Assembly (NCBI GenBank): GCA_963668435.2
Contig: CAXXSC010000008.1
Coordinates: 496,001-560,000, forward strand
Length of the DNA: 64,000 nt
Origin: G963668435 sp963668435
GTDB lineage: Bacteria; Latescibacterota; Latescibacteria; Latescibacterales; Latescibacteraceae
Direction of reading: 5' to 3'
Shown: piece by piece, positions 53,098-60,489 of the stretch
How positions within the stretch are numbered: position 1 is the first letter of the stretch
Layout: each line of letters begins with the position of its first letter
Notes under the pieces: generated by a model
What the model was told of the DNA's origin: nothing
The model's database searches: none
Seen by the model: only the letters and a program-made list of their open reading frames with translations
Position numbers and translations under genes: made by a program

Positions 53098-54072
53098 ATG
53101 AAAACAGTAATTGTTACCGGCGTTGCGGGCCTCATCGGACAGGTAACCGCTGTGCGTCTGCTCGAAAAAGGCTATCGTGTCATCGGCATCGATAATATGA
53201 ACGATTATTACGATATCCGCCTTAAGGAATACCGGCTGAAAACACTCGAAAGCGCCGACCGGTTCAGTTTCCACAGGATCGACATCGAGGATCGCACAGC
53301 ACTCGAGAGCATCGAGACCGGCAGCGATGTAACAGGAATAATCAATCTTGCCGCCCGGGCCGGTGTCCGCTACAGCAAGGTCAATCCATTCGTATATTTC
53401 AGCACTAACACAACCGGCACTCTGAACCTTCTTGATTTCGCGGTCAAACGGTCGCTGAAAAAGTTCGTGCTGGCATCGACCTCGTCACTCTACGCGGGCC
53501 AGCCGACACCATTTACAGAGGACCTGCCGGTCAACGAGCCAATCTCACCCTATGCCGCGAGCAAAAAAGGCGCCGAGGCCATCTGCTACACCTATTCATA
53601 CCTCTATGATCTTGATGTCACAGTCTGCCGTTATTTTACGGTTTACGGCCCCGCGGCACGGCCCGATATGAGCATTTTCCCATTCATCCGCTGGATCGAC
53701 AACGGTGTTCCGATCACGCTTTTCGGTGACGGCAGCCAGCAGCGGGATTTCACCTATGTGGACGATATCGCCGAGGGCACTGTCCGCGCCCTTGAGACCG
53801 AAACCGGTTTCGAGGTCATCAATCTCGGCGGCAGCAAACCTCATGAACTGAATTACATTATCAAGCTGATGGAAGATGGTCTGGGCAAGAAAGCTGTACG
53901 TGATCACCACCCCTTCGAAAAAACCGACATGAAAGTGACCTGGGCCGACATAAGCAAGGCGAAATCTCTGCTTAACTGGGAACCTGAGGTCTCAGTCGAG
54001 GAGGGCATCGCAAGGACCATCACCTGGCACAAGGATAACCGTAAACTGGTGAATTCCATCATACTGAAATAA
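53098..54072 (+). CDS. NAD-dependent epimerase/dehydratase, UDP-glucuronate 4-epimerase-like
   Basis: A 324-residue cytoplasmic short-chain dehydrogenase/reductase. VIVTGVAGLIGQVTAVRLLE is the glycine-rich NAD site (TGVAGLIG, usually TGAAGFIG). DNMNDYYDIRLKEYRLKTLE closely resembles the UDP-glucuronate 4-epimerase subgroup. The catalytic SPYAASKKGAEAI provides Tyr and Lys, and VTVCRYFTVYGPAARPDMSI follows. The open frame extends 66 codons further upstream, but homology fixes the start at 53098, where no strong ribosome site is visible. It would supply UDP-galacturonate or a similar donor for the polysaccharide. Confidence 0.82.
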   Translation: MKTVIVTGVAGLIGQVTAVRLLEKGYRVIGIDNMNDYYDIRLKEYRLKTLESADRFSFHRIDIEDRTALESIETGSDVTGIINLAARAGVRYSKVNPFVYFSTNTTGTLNLLDFAVKRSLKKFVLASTSSLYAGQPTPFTEDLPVNEPISPYAASKKGAEAICYTYSYLYDLDVTVCRYFTVYGPAARPDMSIFPFIRWIDNGVPITLFGDGSQQRDFTYVDDIAEGTVRALETETGFEVINLGGSKPHELNYIIKLMEDGLGKKAVRDHHPFEKTDMKVTWADISKAKSLLNWEPEVSVEEGIARTITWHKDNRKLVNSIILK

Positions 54073-54178
54073 GAGGAATCGCTCTTCCAGGGGGCACGTC
54101 AACTGTCATGGCAGCGTTTCACATCGGATATTATCCTAATCCGCCAGAACAGGCCCATTCTCATCATCTGAAACGGGT

Positions 54179-55420
54179 GTGACACATTTGAATGTTTACA
54201 ACATTTTGCGGAACAAGACATTCCGTCAGACCTCTACTCTGTTCGGCTCGGGTATTTTTCTGACATTTCTGACTGTAATCACCACGCCGATAACAACGAG
54301 AACGCTCGGCCCGGTTGATTTTTCAGTCATGAAACTCTTCCTCGCCATCACAAAGTTTGCCATACTTTTTTTCAATTTTGGTTTTGCTTACACGGCCAGT
54401 GTTCTCCTTGCTAAACAAAACTCCGAGGATGAGCAGCGTCAGATGATCGGCGCCTCGCTCCTGATATCCCTTTTCATCGGCCTTTTATACGCGCTCTTTC
54501 TGCTTCAGTTCAGCTATTATGCCGACAGTATATTCAACAACACCACGATCGGCATCTATCTCAGGCTTGTCATACCGTTTTTCATATTCTATCCCGTGCA
54601 GATACTCATACAGGAAGTCGGAAGAGGAACAAACCGTATCGACAGTATGGTTATGGGGAAAAACATCCCGTTTATTATCCGTTTTTTCTCCATCATCATT
54701 CTCTGGTACATGAAAAAACTGAGCCTTGTCAGCCTTATCTATGTTGAAGCTGTTCTGGCAATTGTCCCCGTAATAGTGCTGCTCAGATATTTCAAACCCT
54801 CATTCAGAGGATTTGCCGGAACATTCAGGACCATTTTTTCAAAAAACCGCAGCATCGGTTTCCCGATGTATGTTTCCAACACGACCTCACAGTCAACCTA
54901 CCAGCTCGACGGTATCATGATCACGATGTTTGCCGACACAGTACAGCTGGGCTACTACTTTCTCGCCAATGTCTTTGCCGAAACGATTAACAGTTTTTCG
55001 CAGGCGCTGTCAAGCTCCAAATACCGTGATTTCGCGAACAACAGCAGCATTTCCAGCCGGGTGCTGCTGACCAATTACGGCATTATCGGCCTGGGCGCGG
55101 TCAGCACAATCATTTTAGGCAAGCTGATAATCCGTATTGTCGCAGGGCCGGAATACAATGTTCCATTCGGCCTCATCCTGCCGGTCGGCATACTGGGATT
55201 TGTTCACGGCGCATATCAACCGTATTACAATTTCCTGCATGCCAAGGGAAAGGGAACGCTGATCAGAAATGTCGGATTCATCACCGCCGGCATGAATGTT
55301 ATTGGCAATATCCTTCTGATACCGTTCTGGGGGGCAATCGGCGCTGCCTGGGCAAGCGTACTTTCCAAGGGAGTCACTTATATGGCCTGCCTTTACTACT
55401 ACCGACGGGAAAAAGGCTGA
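54179..55420 (+). CDS. Wzx-like polysaccharide flippase (MOP/MATE superfamily)
   Basis: A 413-residue inner-membrane protein with about 11-12 hydrophobic helices (FGSGIFLTFLTVITTPITTR, LFLAITKFAILFFNFGFAYT, LIPFWGAIGAAWASVLSKGV). The opening TFRQTSTLFGSGIFLTFLTV and the ILLIPFWGAIGAAWAS end are typical of PST/Wzx exporters that flip undecaprenyl-linked repeat units. The first usable start is a GTG at 54179 and no strong ribosome site is visible; a TTG nine bases on is an alternative. It follows the epimerase by 106 bases on the same strand. Confidence 0.8.
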   Translation: MTHLNVYNILRNKTFRQTSTLFGSGIFLTFLTVITTPITTRTLGPVDFSVMKLFLAITKFAILFFNFGFAYTASVLLAKQNSEDEQRQMIGASLLISLFIGLLYALFLLQFSYYADSIFNNTTIGIYLRLVIPFFIFYPVQILIQEVGRGTNRIDSMVMGKNIPFIIRFFSIIILWYMKKLSLVSLIYVEAVLAIVPVIVLLRYFKPSFRGFAGTFRTIFSKNRSIGFPMYVSNTTSQSTYQLDGIMITMFADTVQLGYYFLANVFAETINSFSQALSSSKYRDFANNSSISSRVLLTNYGIIGLGAVSTIILGKLIIRIVAGPEYNVPFGLILPVGILGFVHGAYQPYYNFLHAKGKGTLIRNVGFITAGMNVIGNILLIPFWGAIGAAWASVLSKGVTYMACLYYYRREKG

Positions 55421-55630
55421 GATCCCAGCTGTAACAGAAGAGATCATGCAGAAAAGCTGTTCATGAACAGGTATGCCGTTTGAGCATATCCGGAAAAATC
55501 ACAGCGACAGAAAAAAACTTTTGATTTACACCGGTATATCTGTTTTTTTAGGGGCCAGACATCGAAAACGCATAATCCACTTTCGATAATCCTGTCAGGC
55601 AAGCAAGAAGGGATTGACCGATAAACAGCG

Positions 55631-55658
55631 ATATCACCGCTTCAACGAGGGGTGATAT
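55631..55658. promoter_or_regulatory. 8-base inverted repeat upstream of Gfo/Idh-GH2 operon
   Basis: ATATCACC (55631-55638) and GGTGATAT (55651-55658) are perfect inverted half-sites with a 12-base spacer, 35 bases before the ATG at 55694. It may be an operator or a 5'-leader hairpin. The rest of the 273-base gap (55421-55693) shows no gene. Confidence 0.45.
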
Positions 55659-55693
55659 GGCCAGACAAGAGTTAAAAAACAGGAGTGTAAACT

Positions 55694-57058
55694 ATGCCTC
55701 CCATTAAAATAGCACAGGTCGGTTTCGGCATGTTCGGTTCGCATGAGGTGGCGAAAAGTGTCGAAAGTATTGCCCGTTACGGTGTCGCACCATTCCTCGG
55801 ACGGATCGGCTACGCGTCTCTTGCCCGTGAACTCGCGCCTCTCGAATTCGAGGTGGTCGCAGTCGGCACACGGAGTGATTTATCAGCGAGAAAGGCCGCC
55901 GACCAGTACGAAGCAGGCACCGGAAAACGTCCCAATGCCTATTTCGGGGAGGCCTCCTGGCACGAAATCATCGAACGGGAAAAACCTGACATCCTCGTGG
56001 TTGCAACACCCGACGACACACATGTCGCCCCCTGCAGAAAAGCCATTCAGAACGGCATCCATGTGATCTGTGAAAAACCACTGGCGCTTCATGTTTCCGA
56101 GGTGATAGAACTGAGCCGTCTCGCCCGCGAAAAACAGGTCCTGCTCGGCAGCGACAATCATAAGGAATATGATCCCGACCACATTCACATCGCCCGTGAG
56201 ATCCTGCCGAAAATAGGCCCTCTCAACTACGGCCGCGCCTATCTCGAAGAGCCGTTGGAGGTTTCAACCTCAACGTTCAAGTGGGTATCGGACAAGGGGA
56301 AAAACACAGCGGTGACAGCTACGCCGTTCAGTTATGTGGGCATTCACTGGGTATCACTCATCCAAAACATGTACGGCAGGGACAGCGAGGGCAACTATAC
56401 CATGTGGCCGGTCCATGTCAGCGGTCACGGCCAGAAACGGCTCCTTCGCGATAAATACGGCATCGATGCGGTCGACTCAACGGTCGTGACTGTTCAGTAT
56501 AACAACGGGGCATCCATTGTCTATGAAAACAACTGGATCACCCCGGAGGCTTTCTGCGGCATCGTTGTCAACCAGGGGCACGAGATAGTCGGCGCCAACG
56601 GCAAGGTCGAAAGCGACCAGCAGAACCGCGGCCTTGTCTACTGGATCGGCGATAACGGCCCCGGTGGAAAGACCGGCCGTATCACCCAGCGAACGGCCAA
56701 CAGCCATTTCTTCCGGCCGGTGCATTCGCTGCACGATAAAGGACTCGACAGCTGGGCAGGTTACGGCATGGATGCGATCACGGCATTCCTGACGGCAGCG
56801 GCGCGTGTGCTCAGAAGGGGGGCATCGCTCAAAGATGTTGCTGGAAGCTATATCGATGGTGTCTCGCAGATACTTCCCTGCGCGGTTATCGAGGCGGGAA
56901 ACGCCGCAATCATGAAAAACCTCGAACTGGCAGAGGCAGGACTCACCCCCGATGCTGCCTGTACGATCGATATTTCCGAAGGCATCACACTGAAATATAC
57001 CGGAAGTTCAAAGAAGCCTGTTTCAGGAAAAATATACGGTGCACCACTGGTACTTTGA
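55694..57058 (+). CDS. Large Gfo/Idh/MocA-family oxidoreductase
   Basis: A 454-residue cytoplasmic protein, longer than the usual 330-390 residues. The Rossmann start is PPIKIAQVGFGMFGSHEVAK, a GFGMFG variant of the glycine motif. DILVVATPDDTHVAPCRKAI and GIHVICEKPLALHVSEVIEL give an intact EKP lysine. The C-terminal part (about 190-440) contains VGIHWVSLIQNMYGRDSEGN. AGGAG precedes the ATG. A GH2 gene follows after 26 bases with a strong ribosome site, so a sugar released by that hydrolase is its likely substrate. Confidence 0.83.
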   Translation: MPPIKIAQVGFGMFGSHEVAKSVESIARYGVAPFLGRIGYASLARELAPLEFEVVAVGTRSDLSARKAADQYEAGTGKRPNAYFGEASWHEIIEREKPDILVVATPDDTHVAPCRKAIQNGIHVICEKPLALHVSEVIELSRLAREKQVLLGSDNHKEYDPDHIHIAREILPKIGPLNYGRAYLEEPLEVSTSTFKWVSDKGKNTAVTATPFSYVGIHWVSLIQNMYGRDSEGNYTMWPVHVSGHGQKRLLRDKYGIDAVDSTVVTVQYNNGASIVYENNWITPEAFCGIVVNQGHEIVGANGKVESDQQNRGLVYWIGDNGPGGKTGRITQRTANSHFFRPVHSLHDKGLDSWAGYGMDAITAFLTAAARVLRRGASLKDVAGSYIDGVSQILPCAVIEAGNAAIMKNLELAEAGLTPDAACTIDISEGITLKYTGSSKKPVSGKIYGAPLVL

Positions 57059-57084
57059 TTCAATACACATCCAAGGAGGAGTCA

Positions 57085-58869
57085 ATGAGAGTCAACATCA
57101 TGAAATTGGCCTGTCTCGCGCTGGGCGCTGTCCTTCTGACAGTCCCGGCAACGGCACAGGAACGTATCAGCACACGCTGGGCTGACGGTGTCAACGCGAG
57201 CAACGCCCACCAGGAATACCCGCGCCCGCAGATGGTCAGGGAGCAGTGGCTGAACCTCAACGGGGAATGGGATTACGCAATCACCAACAGCACCAACAAC
57301 GAGCCCGCACGTTTTTCGGGCAAAATCATCGTCCCCTTCCCCATCGAATCGAAACTCTCCGGCGTGACAAAACGGGTTTACGCCAGCCAGCGTCTCTGGT
57401 ACAAGAAGACATTCGACATCCCATCATCATGGAAAGGCCAGCGTGTCCTGCTTCATTTCGGCGCAGTCGACTGGGAAACGACAATCTGGTGCAACGGCCA
57501 GAAAGCAGGCGAGCACCGCGGCGGCTATGATCCGTTTACGATCGAGCTGACACCGTTCCTCACCACGCAGGGCAAGCAGGAGATCGTGCTCTCGGTCTGG
57601 GACCCCACTGACAGCGGTTTCCAGGCGCGCGGCAAACAGGTCAACAATCCCAACGGCATCTGGTACACTCCGACAACGGGCATCTGGCGCACAGCGTGGC
57701 TCGAACCCGTTCCCGAGACCTCCATCGAAAGCTACCGGCTCATTCCCGATATCGACAAAGGCATGCTCTATATCGATGTCAATGTCAGGGGCGGTAGTGA
57801 CGGCGTTACAGTTAGCGCGGTGGCTAAAGACGGCGGCAGGAAAAAGTCCGAGGTCAGCGGAAAAGCAGGCAAAAAACTGGCGCTCAAAGTTGATAACGCC
57901 AAGCTCTGGTCACCCGATTCGCCGTTCCTTTACGATCTCGAACTGACACTCAAACAGAAAGGCAAGGCGCTTGATACGGTCGAGGGCTATTTCGGCATGC
58001 GCAAGATCGCAGTCGGCCGCGATGACAAGGGTGTGAACAGGCTTATGCTCAACAACGAGCCGCTTTTCCAGTTCGGCCCGCTCGACCAGGGATTCTGGCC
58101 CGATGGTCTCTATGCCGCCCCCTGCGATGAGGCGCTCAAGTATGATATCGAGGTCACGAAACGTCTCGGATTCAACATGGCGCGCAAGCATGTCAAAGTG
58201 GAACCCGACCGCTGGTACTACTGGTGCGACAAGCTCGGCCTCCTTGTCTGGCAGGACATGCCCAGCGGCGACGGCTATGTAGCTCCCGACGCTCCCGATA
58301 TCAAACGTCTGGCACAGTCGGCCGAGCAGTACAACACCGAGCTGAAGGCCCTTATCGACAACTACTGGAACCATCCCTCGATTGTCACCTGGGTGCCTTT
58401 CAACGAGGGCTGGGGACAGTTCGACACCGAGCGTATCACGGCATTCATCAAGGCCTATGACCCCACTCGCCTCGTTATCAACACCAGCGGCTGGTCAGAT
58501 CGCGGCGTAGGCGATATCCATGACATTCACAGCTATCCCGGCCCGGATATGCCCGCACTCTCCGACAGCCGCGCAGTGGTTCTTGGTGAGTTCGGCGGTC
58601 TCGGCCTCCCGATCTCCGGCCATACCTGGCAGGACGAGAAGAACTGGGGCTACCGTAACTACACAGACACAGTCGAGCTTACGAAGAATTACACGGCGCT
58701 TATCGACAAGCTCGTACCGCTCAAGGACAAGGGCCTCGCCGCCGCTGTCTACACGCAGACCTCGGATGTCGAGGTCGAGGTCAACGGCCTTATGACCTAC
58801 GACCGCAAAATGATCAAGATGGATGAGGCGTCTCTCAAGGCAACAAACATGCGCCTGTACGAGAAATAG
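57085..58869 (+). CDS. Exported glycoside hydrolase family 2 (beta-galactosidase-like)
   Basis: A 594-residue exported enzyme. The signal peptide is MRVNIMKLACLALGAVLLTV, ending near ATAQ. The N-terminal jelly roll (about 45-210) includes QWLNLNGEWDYAITNSTN and RVLLHFGAVDWETTIWCNGQ. The Ig-like domain and TIM barrel (from about 310) show DQGFWPDGLY and the acid/base Glu in IVTWVPFNEGWGQFDTER, with the nucleophile Glu in AVVLGEFGGLG. The layout is that of compact GH2 beta-galactosidases or mannosidases. CAAGGAGGAGTCA precedes the ATG, and a strong terminator follows at 58895, so the Gfo/Idh-GH2 pair is one unit. Confidence 0.87.
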   Translation: MRVNIMKLACLALGAVLLTVPATAQERISTRWADGVNASNAHQEYPRPQMVREQWLNLNGEWDYAITNSTNNEPARFSGKIIVPFPIESKLSGVTKRVYASQRLWYKKTFDIPSSWKGQRVLLHFGAVDWETTIWCNGQKAGEHRGGYDPFTIELTPFLTTQGKQEIVLSVWDPTDSGFQARGKQVNNPNGIWYTPTTGIWRTAWLEPVPETSIESYRLIPDIDKGMLYIDVNVRGGSDGVTVSAVAKDGGRKKSEVSGKAGKKLALKVDNAKLWSPDSPFLYDLELTLKQKGKALDTVEGYFGMRKIAVGRDDKGVNRLMLNNEPLFQFGPLDQGFWPDGLYAAPCDEALKYDIEVTKRLGFNMARKHVKVEPDRWYYWCDKLGLLVWQDMPSGDGYVAPDAPDIKRLAQSAEQYNTELKALIDNYWNHPSIVTWVPFNEGWGQFDTERITAFIKAYDPTRLVINTSGWSDRGVGDIHDIHSYPGPDMPALSDSRAVVLGEFGGLGLPISGHTWQDEKNWGYRNYTDTVELTKNYTALIDKLVPLKDKGLAAAVYTQTSDVEVEVNGLMTYDRKMIKMDEASLKATNMRLYEK

Positions 58870-58894
58870 CGGAAAGCTGTAAGTGAATCACGGA

Positions 58895-58925
58895 AGGGGC
58901 CTGCAAAAGCGGGCCTCTTTTTTTG
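58895..58925 (+). terminator. Intrinsic terminator of the Gfo/Idh-GH2 operon
   Basis: AGGGGCCTGC (58895-58904) pairs with GCGGGCCTCT (58909-58918), allowing two G-T pairs, around an AAAA loop, and is followed by a T run. Confidence 0.88.
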
Positions 58926-58955
58926 AGGATACATATTTTATAAATAGTTAGTCTT

Positions 58956-58969
58956 TGTGATCTGCACCC
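58956..58969 (+). repeat. Left terminal inverted repeat of the IS
   Basis: TGTGATCTGCACCC, matched at the right end with one mismatch. Confidence 0.8.
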
Positions 58970-59030
58970 TTGAAACTGGACGGTTTTGAAAGTGGTAAAA
59001 TCCTTGTATATTGCGATCAAGGAGGCAGCC

Positions 59031-59294
59031 ATGAGAAAGCGGTTTACGGAAGAGCAGATCATCGGGATTTTGAAGGAACGGGAGACGGGGATATCGGTGA
59101 AGGACCTGATCAGGAAGCACGGTATCAGCGACCAGATCTATTACCGCTGGAAATCGAAGTACGGTGGCATGGAGGTGAACGAGGCCCGGCGTCTGAAAGA
59201 GCTTGAGCGGGAGAACCGGCAATTGAAACAGATAGTTGCTGAGCAGGCTCTTGACATAAAAATACTGAAGGATATAAACTCAAAAAAATGGTAA
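59031..59294 (+). CDS. IS3-family transposase OrfA
   Basis: An 87-residue DNA-binding subunit. The start RKRFTEEQIIGILKERETGI and KDLIRKHGISDQIYYRWKSK form the helix-turn-helix typical of IS407-type OrfA proteins. A leucine-zipper-like helix (ARRLKELERENRQLKQIVAE) mediates multimerisation. AAGGAGG precedes the ATG at 59031. The frame ends in TCA AAA AAA TGG TAA, where the seven A at 59282-59288 form a slippery heptamer that lets ribosomes shift by -1 into OrfB to make the OrfAB transposase. Confidence 0.88.
   Translation: MRKRFTEEQIIGILKERETGISVKDLIRKHGISDQIYYRWKSKYGGMEVNEARRLKELERENRQLKQIVAEQALDIKILKDINSKKW
59282..59288 (+). promoter_or_regulatory. A7 programmed -1 frameshift site
   Basis: Seven A in the register A-AAA-AAA relative to OrfA. 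A -1 slip continues directly into the OrfB frame at ATG GTA AAG. Confidence 0.8.
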
Positions 59295-60178
59295 AGCCTG
59301 CGGAACGACGTCGTGCGGCAGACTATGTAAAAAAAGAGCATAAAGTCAGCACGGTACGGTCCTGCGGGCTGGTGGGGATAGAACGAAGCAGTTTTTATTA
59401 CCATGCGGAGCCGCGTAATGATGGAGCGCTTCGCCAGGCGTTGAAAGATGCAGCAGCAGAACACCGGCGTTGGGGCTACCGCTTCCTGATGACGATTTTG
59501 CGACGCGTGGGCTTTAGGGACAATCGCAAGCGGGTGTACCGTATCTACCGCGAGGAAGGGCTGCATGTTAAGCAGAGAAAGAAGAAACGGACAGCGAAAT
59601 GGCGAGGTGAGAAGCTCAGTGCACCGTCTCATATCAACGCACGATGGTCGATGGACTTCGTGCATGACGCGACCGCCAGAGGGCAAAAGATACGGCTGTT
59701 AAATATTATTGATGATTGCACACGGCGCTGTCTGCGAATAGAAGTGGATACTTCGTTATCGGGTGAGCGAGTTGCCCGGACACTCGATCAGCTCATAGAA
59801 CTGCACGGTAAGCCCCGGTCGCTTCTGATGGATAACGGCCCGGAGTTCACCGGCAAACGTCTTGACGAGTGGGCGTACAGGAACAAGGTTCGGCTGCAGT
59901 TCATCGAGCCGGGCAAACCGTCCCAGAACGGTTACGTGGAAAGCTTTAACGGAACACTGAGGAATGAATGCCTGAATGAAAACTGGTTCATATCAGTTGC
60001 TGAAGCCAGGATGATTACTGAACGCTGGAGAAGGAAGTATAATGAAGTTCGCCCGCACAGTTCGCTGGGCTATCTGACACCGGAAGAATTTGCTGAATAT
60101 CTGAGGTCGGCGATCCCCCCTCGGGGGGATCAGGGAGAACAAAACATCAAACATATATACAAGGATTTACTAACATAG
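59288..60178 (+). CDS. IS3-family transposase OrfB, DDE catalytic subunit
   Basis: A 296-residue integrase-core protein. The retroviral-integrase-like DDE triad is Asp123 (ARWSMDFVHD), Asp182 (LLMDNGPEFTGK) and Glu218 (SQNGYVESFNGTLRNE), with the 35-residue D-E spacing of the family. The N-terminal HTH_21 region includes RRWGYRFLMTILRRVGF. The frame starts 7 bases before the end of OrfA and is most likely translated as an OrfAB fusion. Near its end lies a perfect 9-base inverted repeat (60112-60131). No frameshift or stop interrupts it, so the element looks active. Confidence 0.9.
   Translation: MVKPAERRRAADYVKKEHKVSTVRSCGLVGIERSSFYYHAEPRNDGALRQALKDAAAEHRRWGYRFLMTILRRVGFRDNRKRVYRIYREEGLHVKQRKKKRTAKWRGEKLSAPSHINARWSMDFVHDATARGQKIRLLNIIDDCTRRCLRIEVDTSLSGERVARTLDQLIELHGKPRSLLMDNGPEFTGKRLDEWAYRNKVRLQFIEPGKPSQNGYVESFNGTLRNECLNENWFISVAEARMITERWRRKYNEVRPHSSLGYLTPEEFAEYLRSAIPPRGDQGEQNIKHIYKDLLT
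60112..60131. repeat. Perfect 9-base inverted repeat inside OrfB
   Basis: GATCCCCCC and GGGGGGATC flank a TC dinucleotide. The motif codes for part of the C-terminal tail of OrfB. It may form a hairpin that limits transcription into or out of the element. Confidence 0.6.
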
Positions 60179-60195
60179 AGACCTATCCAATAACA

Positions 60196-60209
60196 GGGGG
60201 CAGATCACA
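60196..60209 (-). repeat. Right terminal inverted repeat of the IS
   Basis: GGGGGCAGATCACA at the right end, inverse of the left end with one mismatch. Confidence 0.8.
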
Positions 60210-60489
60210 ATGATAGTCAGATGTATCGAAAAACAGCGACAGCATAATATCCGGTAAGGTGTTGGTTAACCACCAGTATCACGTTTTACAGAGTGCCGGC
60301 ACCACTCTCACGTGTGTATCTCGGATTACGTACCTGTAGCTCTCATTCAGGGATGACTACGAATAGCAGACTGGGTTCACACTCGAAAAATACTTTCAAC
60401 TTGACTTTGTTCAAAGCAGAAAAATTGGACTTGACTCCATGTAGTAAACCTCTGAGAAAAACTAATAATAGACATTATATCTTCGCCAT

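Larger units (their letters stand above)
58956..60209 (+). mobile_element. IS3-family insertion sequence, IS407-like
   Basis: A complete element of about 1.25 kb. The left end TGTGATCTGCACCC and the right end (reverse complement TGTGATCTGCCCCC) are imperfect terminal inverted repeats with 13 of 14 matching bases. Inside are two overlapping reading frames, a helix-turn-helix OrfA and a DDE OrfB, joined by an A7 slippery sequence. Ends may be two bases further in (58958-60207), giving TGATCTG. No direct duplication is evident in the flanks (agtctt left, atgata right), so either the target duplication has decayed or the element took part in a rearrangement. It separates GC-richer DNA on the left from AT-richer DNA on the right. 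Confidence 0.85.

Noticed and set aside
58940..60225. Target-site duplication flanking the IS
   Set aside because: Comparing 3-5 bases outside either choice of ends (agtctt/atgata or cttTG/CAatg) gives no direct repeat.
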